Both the position numbers and the translations under genes were made by a program. Shown here piece by piece: positions 8,756-17,933 of a stretch of 44,720 bases of DNA; within the stretch, counting starts at the first letter, position 1, and each line of letters begins with the position of its first letter. The notes beneath the pieces are model-generated. The model saw nothing but the letters and a program-made list of their open reading frames with translations. It ran no database searches and was not told the DNA's origin. Where the stretch lies: assembly GCA_944381825.1 (NCBI GenBank), contig CALWMK010000011.1, positions 1 through 44,720 of the forward strand. The letters are read 5' to 3'. This stretch comes from an uncultured Clostridia bacterium. GTDB taxonomy: Bacteria > Bacillota > Clostridia > Christensenellales > UBA1242.

Positions 8756-11700
8756 ATGAAAAAAGAAACTGCTAAACCTAATATGATTGAAAATGAGAAA
8801 AAGGTTTTAAAATTTTGGAATGATATTGAATGCTTTAAAAAAATTGTGGAAAAGAATAAAAATTCAAAGCTTCACTATCGTTTTTTAGATGGTCCAATAA
8901 CAGCCAACAATGCAATGGGTGTACACCATGCATGGAACAGGTCGCTTAAGGACATTTTATTAAAATATAAAGCGATGAAGGGTTTTTCTGCGCACTATCA
9001 AAATGGTTTCGATGCTCAAGGACTTTGGGTGGAGGTTGAAACCGAAAAACAACTAGGACTCAAGGACAAAACTGACATTGTCAAGTTTGGACTTGCCAAT
9101 TTTACCGAAGCTTGTATTGAAAGAGTAAAAAAATATTCGTCAATCATAACTGAACAATCCAAAAGATTGGGGCAGATGATGGATTGGGAACATTCATATT
9201 TCACCAATTCAGATGAAAATATTACCTCAATTTGGTATTTTTTGAAATTGTGTTATGAAAAAGGTTGGCTTGTTGAAAAACATAGACCAATGCCTTGGTG
9301 TTCACATTGTGGAACCTCACTTTCAGAACACGAACTTGCAGATAGCTATTTGGATATGGAACATGAAGCGGTTTTCTTTAAACTTCCAATTAAAAATTCT
9401 GAAATGTCCATTCTTGTTTGGACGACCACTCCTTGGACACTTTCTTCCAATGTTGCTGTTGCGGTCAATCCTGAATTTGAGTATAGTGTTTGCAAAGTCA
9501 AATCTACTGATAGAAAACTTATTGTTTGTTCCTCATGTGAAAAGGTTTTAAAAGACGATTTGGTCAAGGTTGAAAAAAGGGTTCCGGGCAGTGAGTTAGT
9601 TGGGTTGGAATATGAAACTTGTTTTCCAAAACTAACAAAGCAAAACTTTGCACACAAAATTGTTGCTTGGGATTTGGTTGATAGCACAGAAGGTTCTGGC
9701 GCGGTTCATATTGCTCCGGGTTGCGGTGTTGAAGATTTTGAACTTGGTAATAGCCTTGGTTTGAAAATAATTTCTCCAGTTGATGAAAATGGAGTGTTTT
9801 ACGACGATTTTGATTTTTTAGCAGGAAGAAACGCAAATGATGTTGCGCCATTGGTTTTTGAAAAATTAAAGGCTGATGACAAACTATACTACACCCACAA
9901 GTACTCTCATAGATATCCAATTTGTTGGAGGTGTAAAAAACCACTTATTTTTAGACTTACTAAAGAATGGTATATTAAAACCGATGAAATTAGACCAAAA
10001 CTTATTGAGGCTTGTGACAGTGTTGTTTGGCAACCTCCATTTTTGAAAAAGAGGATGCTTGATTGGCTTACTAATATGGGTGATTGGAGCATTTCAAGAA
10101 AGAGGTTTTACGGACTTCCTCTTCCATTCTATCCTTGTAAAAAATGTGGGGAATTAACTGTTGTTGGTTCTTTGGAACAACTTAAAAATTTGTCGGATGC
10201 AAAAAAGGTTGAGGCTCTTCCACATTTGCATAGGCCATATATTGACGACATTAAAATCAAATGCCCTCATTGTGGTGAGGAGGTTGAAAGAATTAGCGAG
10301 GTTGGAGATTGCTGGTTAGATGCTGGAATCACTCCATTTAGCACGAAAAAATATTTTACTGATCGCAAGTTTTGGGAAAAGAATTTTCCAGCAGAATGCG
10401 TCATTGAAATGAAGGAGCAAATTAGACTTTGGTTCTATTCTCTTTTGTTTATGTCAGTGGCGCTTACTGGTAAGGCACCATATGAAAAAGTGATTGGTTT
10501 TGCCATGCTTGTTGCAGAGGATGGTAGCAAATTTTCTAAGTCTGGGAAAAACAACATAAGCTTTTTTGAGGCTGCGGACAAAATTGGCGCCGATGTGATT
10601 AGATATATGTATGCAGCCAACAACATGTTAAACGACACAAGGTTTGGCTTTGGAGTTTGTGATGATATAAGAAGAAAACTTTTGGGACTTTGGAATGCAT
10701 ATGTTTTTTACACAACTTATGCAGTTTTGGATAAGCCAGATGTAAAGAAAAAAGTTGATTTGAATAATTTGCAACAAAATGACAAATGGCTACTTTCTAG
10801 AGTCAATCAATTTGTTAAAAACTCAGATGAGTTTTATTCAACTCAACAATTCAACCTTATAATTCGTGATTTTGAAAACTTAACTGATGACCTCACAAAC
10901 TGGTATATTAGAACAAACAGAAAAAGATTTTGGAAGTCTGATAATGAAGAAGATAAAAATAATGCTTATTACACACTATATCACAGCTTAAAAAAGATTG
11001 TCATTGCAATGGCACCAATAACACCATTTATGTGCGAGCATATTTGGCAAAATTTGGTTAGAGGCAGTGAAGAAAATGAAGTTCAGAGTGTTCTTTTATG
11101 TGATTTCCCAAAACCTTTTGAAATTGAAGAAAATGGTGTGATTGAAAAAACCGAAATAATTAGGCAGGTTATTAACATTGCTCAAAGACTCAGAAACGAA
11201 ACCCAAATAAAAATCAAACAGCCACTTAAAACCATGTATGTTTGTGCTAGCATAAATGCGGAAAATGCTTGTAAAGAGTTTGAAAACACAATAAAAGAAG
11301 AACTTAACATAAAAGAAATTATTTTTTCTCAAAATCAAGAGCAATTTAATGAAAACTATTTGCAAGTGAACTTTAAAATTGCGGGCATAAAGCTTAAAAG
11401 TGAGGTGCAAAATCTTAAAAAAGCCTTGGAAGAATGTGACAATATGTCTCAGCTGGTTGAAATGTTTAAACAAGGCAAGGTAAGTGTTGGCAATTTTATC
11501 GAACTTCCAAGTGAAATGTTTGTTTGTTGTCAAAAGGCAAAAGAAGATTTTATTATTGCAAATGAAAATGGAATCACAATTGTTCTTGATATAACAATTG
11601 ACACCAATCTTATGCTTGAAGGACTTTATCGCGAACTTGTTAGACAAATTCAGGTTTTAAGAAAACAAGCTGGCTTTAAAATTGAACAAAGAATTGCCTT

Positions 11701-11866
11701 ATTTATTGAAGCAAAAGATGAAATTACGAACAAAGTTATAGAAAAATTTAAAGAACAAATTTGTAGCGAAGCTTTGGTTAATAATTTTGGTCTTATTGAT
11801 AATCCTACTTTTGAAGCTGATGTGGAGATTGGTGGCGAAACAGTTAACATTAAATTAAAAGGATGA
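8756..11866 (+). CDS. ileS: Isoleucyl-tRNA synthetase
   Basis: Class I synthetase charging tRNA-Ile, 1036 residues from ATG 8756 (GGAG 5 bases upstream). An upstream in-frame TTG at 8705 has no ribosome site and was rejected. The HIGH signature is the atypical GVHH in DGPITANNAMGVHHAW (about residues 45-60), and KMSKS appears as KFSKS near residue 592. Between them lies the CP1 editing insert, with TTPWTL and GSGAVHIAPGCG. A zinc-finger-like pair CSHC and CxxC motifs (CRRCKK-type, CKKC, CPHC) lie through the body. A long C-terminal tail resembles the type-2-like bacterial enzymes rather than the E. coli form. It heads a run of close genes (GNAT, methyltransferase). Confidence 0.94.
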   Translation: MKKETAKPNMIENEKKVLKFWNDIECFKKIVEKNKNSKLHYRFLDGPITANNAMGVHHAWNRSLKDILLKYKAMKGFSAHYQNGFDAQGLWVEVETEKQLGLKDKTDIVKFGLANFTEACIERVKKYSSIITEQSKRLGQMMDWEHSYFTNSDENITSIWYFLKLCYEKGWLVEKHRPMPWCSHCGTSLSEHELADSYLDMEHEAVFFKLPIKNSEMSILVWTTTPWTLSSNVAVAVNPEFEYSVCKVKSTDRKLIVCSSCEKVLKDDLVKVEKRVPGSELVGLEYETCFPKLTKQNFAHKIVAWDLVDSTEGSGAVHIAPGCGVEDFELGNSLGLKIISPVDENGVFYDDFDFLAGRNANDVAPLVFEKLKADDKLYYTHKYSHRYPICWRCKKPLIFRLTKEWYIKTDEIRPKLIEACDSVVWQPPFLKKRMLDWLTNMGDWSISRKRFYGLPLPFYPCKKCGELTVVGSLEQLKNLSDAKKVEALPHLHRPYIDDIKIKCPHCGEEVERISEVGDCWLDAGITPFSTKKYFTDRKFWEKNFPAECVIEMKEQIRLWFYSLLFMSVALTGKAPYEKVIGFAMLVAEDGSKFSKSGKNNISFFEAADKIGADVIRYMYAANNMLNDTRFGFGVCDDIRRKLLGLWNAYVFYTTYAVLDKPDVKKKVDLNNLQQNDKWLLSRVNQFVKNSDEFYSTQQFNLIIRDFENLTDDLTNWYIRTNRKRFWKSDNEEDKNNAYYTLYHSLKKIVIAMAPITPFMCEHIWQNLVRGSEENEVQSVLLCDFPKPFEIEENGVIEKTEIIRQVINIAQRLRNETQIKIKQPLKTMYVCASINAENACKEFENTIKEELNIKEIIFSQNQEQFNENYLQVNFKIAGIKLKSEVQNLKKALEECDNMSQLVEMFKQGKVSVGNFIELPSEMFVCCQKAKEDFIIANENGITIVLDITIDTNLMLEGLYRELVRQIQVLRKQAGFKIEQRIALFIEAKDEITNKVIEKFKEQICSEALVNNFGLIDNPTFEADVEIGGETVNIKLKG

Positions 11867-11869
11867 TGT

Positions 11870-12436
11870 ATGATAGTTTTTAAAGAAGAGGGCGCAGTTT
11901 GCTTGGATGATGGGAAGGATGTGATTGTTTTCCCTCTTAAAAAAGAGGAACTTGACCTTTTATTGGAAGTTGGAAATAAAGTTTTTTCTAATTATATTGG
12001 TGTTGAATATGACGGAGATGATGTTTGGGCTCCAGACTTTTTAAAAGTTGCAAATCTCAAGTTAGACATCTTAGAACAAGATGCAGATTTTTGGGAGTTG
12101 AATACTATTTGGCTTATAGTTTCTGCCAAACATAAAAAAATTGTTGGTGACTTTTACTTTAAGTCGCTTCCAATTGATGGCAGAGTTGAAATTGAATTTA
12201 GGATTAACCCAAAATATTATGGACAAAACATAACCCTTTCTGCTGTTTCGCTTATTACCGATTGGGCATTTGAAAACAGTGTAAATTGTTTGTCTGTTAA
12301 TTGTAATGAACAAGATGATGAGATTGTTAAAGCTCTTAAGGGCAACAATTTTAAAAAGATTAAAGCTAATAACCAAATATGTAATTATGAAAAAAATAAA
12401 ATTATTAAATTTGAAAGAGATTTTTTAAATGATTAG
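11870..12436 (+). CDS. GNAT-like N-acetyltransferase
   Basis: A 188-residue protein whose middle resembles a GCN5-related acetyltransferase. A strand pair around HKKIVGDFYFKSLP is followed by EIEFRINPKYYGQNITLSAVSLITDWAF-type sequence (about residues 95-145), matching the beta4/beta5-alpha3 core where acetyl-CoA binds. The usual Q/RxxGxG/A pyrophosphate loop is degenerate (PKYYGQNIT). The start is ATG 11870, with AAAGGATG just upstream that overlaps the ileS stop, so it is probably co-transcribed with ileS. It overlaps the next gene by 8 bases. The substrate is unknown. Confidence 0.65.
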   Translation: MIVFKEEGAVCLDDGKDVIVFPLKKEELDLLLEVGNKVFSNYIGVEYDGDDVWAPDFLKVANLKLDILEQDADFWELNTIWLIVSAKHKKIVGDFYFKSLPIDGRVEIEFRINPKYYGQNITLSAVSLITDWAFENSVNCLSVNCNEQDDEIVKALKGNNFKKIKANNQICNYEKNKIIKFERDFLND

Positions 12437-13280
12437 ATATAACAATGAATGGAAAGATTTTAGTGTTGTTGCCACAGCGGATGGTGAAAAACTTGAAAGA
12501 TGGGGAAAATATCATCTTTTAAGACCAGATCCACAAGTAATTTGGAGCGGAAAAATTCCGCTCAAGTTTTCTAATATAGATGCTCATTATTTGCGTTCCA
12601 ACTCGGGTGGAGGTTATTGGGATATAAAAAAAACACTTCCAGAAGAGTGGGAAATTGGTTGGAGGGATTTGAGATTTTCTATTAAACTTATGGGCTTTAA
12701 ACACACCGGAGTTTTCCCAGAGCAGGCATATAATTGGAGCAGAATGATTGAACTTATTAAAAGCGCAAACAGACCAATAAAAGTTCTCAATTTATTTGCT
12801 TATACTGGTGGGGCTACAATGGCATGTTTAAGTGCAGGTGCAGAAGTCACGCATGTTGATGCAAGTAAAGGAATGACGCAAAGAGCAAAAGAAAATTTAA
12901 TTCTTTCACATCTTCCGCAAAGAGCAAGATGGATAGTTGATGATTGCGAAAAGTTTGTCATGCGTGAAATTAATAGAGGGAACAAATACGATGCCATTAT
13001 TATGGATCCTCCAAGTTATGGAAGAGGACCCAATGGAGAGATTTGGAAAATAGAAGACAAACTTTTTGAATTTGTTAAGCTTTGCAAAAAATTGCTTGGC
13101 GACAAACCTCTTTTCGTGTTAATTAATTCTTACACAACTGGACTTCAGCCAACCGTGCTATACAATATTTCTAAGATTGTGTTTAAAGACTTTTTTAAAA
13201 GTATTGATGCCTATGAACTTGGGCTTATGGGCGAAGATGGAATAATTTTACCATGCGGTGCTAGTTGTTTTTCAAGTTAA
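12429..13280 (+). CDS. RlmI-like SAM-dependent methyltransferase
   Basis: A 283-residue class I methyltransferase. Motif I is VLNLFAYTGGATMACLSAGA (about residues 118-137), followed by the acidic residue in HVDASKGM that binds the SAM ribose, and the target-site motif MDPPSYGRG near residue 195. This layout is typical of the PF10672 group, close to 23S rRNA cytosine-5 methyltransferase RlmI but lacking its N-terminal PUA domain. The substrate is probably rRNA, but that is inference. It overlaps the GNAT gene by 8 bases. Confidence 0.8.
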   Translation: MIRYNNEWKDFSVVATADGEKLERWGKYHLLRPDPQVIWSGKIPLKFSNIDAHYLRSNSGGGYWDIKKTLPEEWEIGWRDLRFSIKLMGFKHTGVFPEQAYNWSRMIELIKSANRPIKVLNLFAYTGGATMACLSAGAEVTHVDASKGMTQRAKENLILSHLPQRARWIVDDCEKFVMREINRGNKYDAIIMDPPSYGRGPNGEIWKIEDKLFEFVKLCKKLLGDKPLFVLINSYTTGLQPTVLYNISKIVFKDFFKSIDAYELGLMGEDGIILPCGASCFSS

Positions 13281-13386
13281 TCGAACAAATTTGCTTTTAT
13301 TTTGACATTTAACATGGTTTAGTAATTAGGGTAAATTAAAAATTTAATAGCACATTTGTTAGTTATAAGTTATAAAAGGTGATGAT

Positions 13387-14076
13387 ATGGACGAAAATTT
13401 AACAGTTCTATATGAAGACAATCATATTGTGGTGGTGCTTAAACCTCAAAATATTTTAAGCCAAAGTGACATTACCAAAGATGAGGATTTGCTATCTATG
13501 GTAAAAAATCATATTAAAAAAAAATATAACAAACCAGGGAATGTGTTTGTTGGTCTAGTTCACAGGTTAGACAGACCAACAGGCGGAATTATGGTTTTTG
13601 CAAGAAATTCTAAAAGTGCAGCCAGATTATCTTTTCAAATACAGCAACATTTGTTTGAAAAAAGATATCTTGCAGTTTGTGAAGGTATTTTTAGAGAAAA
13701 AGTTGGAACACTTAAAAATTATATTAAAAAAGATGAAAAGACAAATCTTGTAAAGCTTGTTCCGCTTTCCGAGCAAGGAGCAAAATATGCAGAACTGGAA
13801 TACAAAGTTTTGGAAGAACAAGAAGGAATGTCTTTGGTTGAGGTAAAAATTGTAACTGGCAGGTCCCACCAAATTAGAGTTCAACTTGCAAATTTAAAGC
13901 ATCCACTTGTTGCAGATAAAAAATATGGCAGTTCTTCAAATGCTTCCAATTTGGCACTTTGGGCATATTCGCTTGAATTTGAACATCCAACAAAAAAATC
14001 GCGTATGAAATTTAAAGCGCTTCCTCCATGTGAGGATTTGCCTTGGAAATTTTTTGATTTAAAGAGGTATGTATGA
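13387..14076 (+). CDS. RluA-family pseudouridine synthase
   Basis: A 229-residue RNA pseudouridine synthase of the RluA/RluC/RluD family without an N-terminal S4 domain. The catalytic motif HRLDRPTGG is at residues 59-67 with the nucleophilic Asp at 62. The expected KRYLAVCEG and GRSHQIRVQL motifs follow (about residues 93 and 159). The start is ATG 13387 with AAGGTGATG ahead. Its stop overlaps the pepF start (ATGA), suggesting coupling. Whether it acts on 23S rRNA or tRNA cannot be told from the sequence. Confidence 0.88.
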   Translation: MDENLTVLYEDNHIVVVLKPQNILSQSDITKDEDLLSMVKNHIKKKYNKPGNVFVGLVHRLDRPTGGIMVFARNSKSAARLSFQIQQHLFEKRYLAVCEGIFREKVGTLKNYIKKDEKTNLVKLVPLSEQGAKYAELEYKVLEEQEGMSLVEVKIVTGRSHQIRVQLANLKHPLVADKKYGSSSNASNLALWAYSLEFEHPTKKSRMKFKALPPCEDLPWKFFDLKRYV

Positions 14077-15845
14077 AAAATAGAAACGAAATTGAAGAAA
14101 GATACAAATGGGATTTGTCATCTTATTTTGCCAACCAAGAAGCTTGGGATGTTTTGTATGATGAAATTTCAAATAAAATGAAAGCTATTTCCAATTTTGA
14201 AGGTAGATTAAATGATAAAAAAGCTATTTTTGAATGTTTAAATTTTGAAAGCGAAATTTCAAAAAATCTTGAACTTTTATATGTTTATGCTGCTTTAATT
14301 GTAAAACAAGAACAGTCCAATCCAAAAAGCCATGAAAGGTTAAACAAAATCAGTGCGCTTTTGACCGATTTTTCCTCTCTGTCATCCTTTGTCGATGTTG
14401 AAATTAGCGAACTTTCCACCGAACTTTTAATTGAACTTCAAAACGATGAGTTACATTCTAATTTCAAAAATTATTTTTATGACATAATTCGCTTTAAACC
14501 TCACACTCTTTCAAAACAAGAAGAAAAACTTTTGTCTATGATGGATTTTGGTGGCGGATTTTCAGACAACTTTGACATGTTCGATGATGCCGACCTTACT
14601 TTTGAGGGTGCAAAAGACAAAAATGGCAAAATTCACGAGGTGAATCATTCAAACTATTCTCTTTTAATGGAAAGTTCAGATAGAATTTTAAGAAAAAATG
14701 TGATGAAAAATCTTAATGGAGCATATGGCAAATTTAATAATTTTTTGAGTTCCAATTATATTTCTAACATTAAAAAAAATAACTTTTCGTGTAAAGCAAG
14801 GCACTATTCTTCTTGTTTAAAAGCCTCAATATTTGCAGAAGATGCCAGTGAAAAAGTTTATAATACACTTATAAAACAAGTTAACAAAAATTTAAATCTT
14901 TTACATGAATATTTAAACTTAAAAAAAATGCATTTAGGATATGACAAACTTGCTCTTTATGATTTATACGTGCCAGTCGAACCACCAAAAACAAAAATAG
15001 ACTATGATAAAGCAATTGACATCATTAAAAGTGCAACAAGTGTTTTAGGTGAGGAATATGTTAATCTTATCGAAAGAGCGAAGCAAGAAAGATGGATTGA
15101 TGTTATGCCTAATAAAGACAAGGATAGCGGAGCTTTTTCATGGGGTGCATATTTGGCAAATCCTGTTGTGCTTTTAAATTATGTGGGAAACACAAATAGT
15201 GTGTTTACATTAGCTCATGAACTAGGACATTGTATGCACACTTATTATTCCAATCATAACCAAAGCTATCAAGATGCTGGATACACAATTTTTGTGGCAG
15301 AAGTCGCCAGCACAGTCAATGAATCCTTGTTATTACAATATCTTTTAGGGAAAGCAACAACAAAAGAAGAAAAAATTTTTTATTTAGATTATTTTTTAAG
15401 CAATGTAAGAGCAACAATTTTTCGTCAAACCATGTTTAGCGAATTTGAACAATTTGCACATGCTCAATATGAAAAAAATTTGCCTTTATCAAAAGAGGTA
15501 CTAAATAACTTTTATTATTCTTTAAATGAAAAGTACTTTTCCAAAGATATTGAACTTATTGATGAAATACAATTTGAATGGAGTAGAATACCTCATTTTT
15601 ATTCAAGTTTTTATGTTTATAAATATGCAACCGGGCTAATTAGTGCCCTTGCAATTGCAAATAATCTTTTAACAAGAGGGGAAGATTATGCAAAAAAATA
15701 TATTAAATTTCTTTCTTCAGGTTCAACTCTTCCACCTTTAGAGTTATTGAAGGTTGCGGAAATTGACCTTGAAGATGAAAAAACTTTTAATAATGCCTTT
15801 TCTTTTATAGAAAGCATGATTGAAGAGTGGAAAAAACTTATTTAA
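14073..15845 (+). CDS. pepF: Oligoendopeptidase F (M3 family)
   Basis: A 590-residue cytosolic zinc metallopeptidase that degrades oligopeptides. The M3 signature HELGH is at about residues 382-386 (in TLAHELGHCMHTYYS), and the third zinc ligand Glu lies in the following helix FVAEVASTVNE. The N-terminal helical domain and the C-terminal RIPHFYSSFYVYKYATG signature are also typical of PepF. It is translationally coupled to the pseudouridine synthase and followed by a terminator, closing this group. Confidence 0.93.
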   Translation: MKNRNEIEERYKWDLSSYFANQEAWDVLYDEISNKMKAISNFEGRLNDKKAIFECLNFESEISKNLELLYVYAALIVKQEQSNPKSHERLNKISALLTDFSSLSSFVDVEISELSTELLIELQNDELHSNFKNYFYDIIRFKPHTLSKQEEKLLSMMDFGGGFSDNFDMFDDADLTFEGAKDKNGKIHEVNHSNYSLLMESSDRILRKNVMKNLNGAYGKFNNFLSSNYISNIKKNNFSCKARHYSSCLKASIFAEDASEKVYNTLIKQVNKNLNLLHEYLNLKKMHLGYDKLALYDLYVPVEPPKTKIDYDKAIDIIKSATSVLGEEYVNLIERAKQERWIDVMPNKDKDSGAFSWGAYLANPVVLLNYVGNTNSVFTLAHELGHCMHTYYSNHNQSYQDAGYTIFVAEVASTVNESLLLQYLLGKATTKEEKIFYLDYFLSNVRATIFRQTMFSEFEQFAHAQYEKNLPLSKEVLNNFYYSLNEKYFSKDIELIDEIQFEWSRIPHFYSSFYVYKYATGLISALAIANNLLTRGEDYAKKYIKFLSSGSTLPPLELLKVAEIDLEDEKTFNNAFSFIESMIEEWKKLI

Positions 15846-15862
15846 CAGTATTTAACAATTAG

Positions 15863-15890
15863 AAAATGACACAAAAATTGTGTCTTTTTT
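15863..15890 (+). terminator. Intrinsic terminator after pepF
   Basis: GACACAA (15868-15874) / TTGTGTC (15878-15884) with a 3-base loop, followed by TTTTTT. Confidence 0.85.
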
Positions 15891-16104
15891 GTTATTAATT
15901 TTTTAGTATTAATTTTTAATTTACAAAAATTCTTGCGAAACAGATGATTTTAATTACATTATTAAGTGGAAAGTAAAATTTTGAGTAAATAAATTAATTT
16001 CTATTTAAATCTCAATCAAAATTAAAATCGAACGAAAATTAAAAAAATTTTTGCATAATTTGTTTTCGAACTTAATAAACATATAGGGAATAAGGGAGGA
16101 GACG

Positions 16105-17622
16105 ATGGAAAAATTTGAAGAAAAATTTTTGGTTGCAAGAAGACGAGATTTAGGTGAAAAGCAACTACAAGTTGAATGCGTAATTAATTTAAATGGTGAA
16201 TCTTTAGAAAAAATACTTTCATTAAATGCCTCTGCATTTCTTGCGAATGTTGATGTTGTTGAGGGAGAAATTAGATATTCAGGTGAAATTTGTACCAACC
16301 TTTTATATTTAGGAGATGAGTCAAAATTAAACAATTTGACATCTTCTTGTCCATTTAATGATGTTTTTAAAGCGGATAATGTTACAAGTGTAGATGTTTG
16401 TAATAATATAAAAGTTGTTTCAGTTGTGCCAACAAAAATACAAGAAAGTCAAGTGGTCGTTTTAGTTACACTTGAAACACATTTTTTTGATGTGTCAAAC
16501 CAAGAATTTTCCTCTTTTAACCCAACTTCTCCAGAGTTTTGTGTTGAATCACAAGTGTTAGATGTTGTGGTTTTAAAAGACAAAAGCTGTCAAAACTTTG
16601 AGGTTGAAACAAAATTTAATATGAAAGAAACCGTTGGCAAGGTTTTATTGGCGCATAGCAAGGCATTTGTTCGTGAAGTTAAAACGGGTGAAGGATTTGT
16701 TTCTGTTTTGGGGGATGTTTGCACCTTTATTGTTTACACAAACGAGGAAGGGAATCTTTGTAGAAGTCAAGTTAGCGAAACTTTTAAAGAGGAAATTCAA
16801 GTTGGGGAAAGCAAGGCGGAAATGTTGGCTCAAGCTTGTTTGCAGGTGAAAAATTGCGATAACAAAGTTGTCATAGAAAATGAAAACGGAAATAATGCTA
16901 TTTTAATTACCACACCTCTACAAGTTTGTGTTAAGGTTTTTGACAATGAACAAATTGTTGTTTCAAAAGACATTTACAGTTTAAAAAATGAGCTTGAGTT
17001 GGTTCGTGGTGGCTTTACAAATTGTGGTGTGGAAGCCGCGAAATGTTTTGAAGGCAAAATTGAGGGCAATTTAAGTTTAGATGAAACTCAACCAAGAATT
17101 GATAAAGTTCTTTGTGTTACACCTCCGACACTAAATGTTAGCAATAGTTATTTCAACGAAGGTGAGGTTTTTGTAGAAGGAATTGTTACAAGCACAGTTA
17201 TATATCTTAATGATGATGAAAATCAAATTACATCTGTTGACATTGAAGTGCCTTTTGTTGTCAGTGAAAAGCTTAATATTGAAGAGTCTGATGTTTTTGT
17301 AAATGTTGACTGCATGCTTTATGATTGCGATGTAATGGCTAAACGAGGAAGGGAGATATATTTTGATTGCAAAATTAAAGTTTGTGTTAATGTTTGTTAC
17401 AATAAAACATTTGAAATTATTACAGGAGTAATAGAAGGTAGAGCTTTTGCCCCAAAAGATTCAGCAATCGAAATTTACTTTGCACATTCTGCTAGTACAC
17501 ACTGGGAAATTGCAAAAGAACTTAAAATTTCACAAGAAATGTTGTTAGCCCAAAATCCAAATTTGCCTAATCCATTAGACAAAGATGAAAGAGTTGTTGT
17601 TTATTATGGGATTGATTCTTGA
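16105..17622 (+). CDS. DUF3794 (SPOCS) and LysM domain protein, spore coat type
   Basis: A 505-residue protein without a signal peptide. The N-terminal and middle parts are beta-rich repeats of the DUF3794/SPOCS kind. The block VEGEIRYSGEICTNLLYL recurs as GEGFVSVLGDVCTFIVYT and as GEVFVEGIVTSTVIYL, giving about three copies (near residues 50, 200 and 355). The last ~45 residues are a LysM peptidoglycan-binding domain (HWEIAKELKISQEMLLAQNP). In Clostridia this architecture belongs to spore coat or cortex-associated proteins. The start is ATG 16105 behind GGGAGGAG. It stands alone; the ~215-base upstream region showed no confident promoter, which would fit a sporulation sigma factor but does not prove it. 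Confidence 0.85.
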   Translation: MEKFEEKFLVARRRDLGEKQLQVECVINLNGESLEKILSLNASAFLANVDVVEGEIRYSGEICTNLLYLGDESKLNNLTSSCPFNDVFKADNVTSVDVCNNIKVVSVVPTKIQESQVVVLVTLETHFFDVSNQEFSSFNPTSPEFCVESQVLDVVVLKDKSCQNFEVETKFNMKETVGKVLLAHSKAFVREVKTGEGFVSVLGDVCTFIVYTNEEGNLCRSQVSETFKEEIQVGESKAEMLAQACLQVKNCDNKVVIENENGNNAILITTPLQVCVKVFDNEQIVVSKDIYSLKNELELVRGGFTNCGVEAAKCFEGKIEGNLSLDETQPRIDKVLCVTPPTLNVSNSYFNEGEVFVEGIVTSTVIYLNDDENQITSVDIEVPFVVSEKLNIEESDVFVNVDCMLYDCDVMAKRGREIYFDCKIKVCVNVCYNKTFEIITGVIEGRAFAPKDSAIEIYFAHSASTHWEIAKELKISQEMLLAQNPNLPNPLDKDERVVVYYGIDS

Positions 17623-17933
17623 TTATTAAAAAAGCATGTCTTGTTTGTTTTAAAGTTTACAACAAAAATTTTAATCGCGTATTTACATAAAATCTCAAAT
17701 AGTTGTATTAGCTTACTTCTGTTTGGGTTTTTTTATAGAAATAAAATTATCAAAGAAAAATTAAACATTATTTTTAATAATTTTAAAAATATTAATTTAA
17801 AATTTAAAATATAGTATATATAATGTATTTTGCATTAAATAATTTAACATTTAAAAAAAATAAATTATTATTATTTTAAATTAAGATAATAATAAACTTG
17901 ACATGTTTGGAAATAATAATTTAAGATAGAATT
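17623..17933. other. AT-rich intergenic region, no gene seen
   Basis: No reading frame, RNA gene or clear hairpin terminator was found. The right end carries the putative promoter of the metalloprotease gene at 17898-17927. Confidence 0.5.
17898..17927 (+). promoter_or_regulatory. Promoter predicting a leaderless protease mRNA
   Basis: Perfect TTGACA (17898-17903), an 18-base spacer and TAAGAT (17922-17927). Six bases separate the -10 from the ATG at 17934, so transcription should begin at or next to the start codon. No Shine-Dalgarno precedes that ATG. Confidence 0.5.

Noticed and set aside
13302..13328. Promoter before the pseudouridine synthase (TTGACA ... TAATTA)
   Set aside because: The spacer is only 15 bases and the -10 is poor; not strong enough to list.
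17623..17933. Terminator or RNA gene after the SPOCS/LysM gene
   Set aside because: There are T-rich stretches but no stem of useful length before them.
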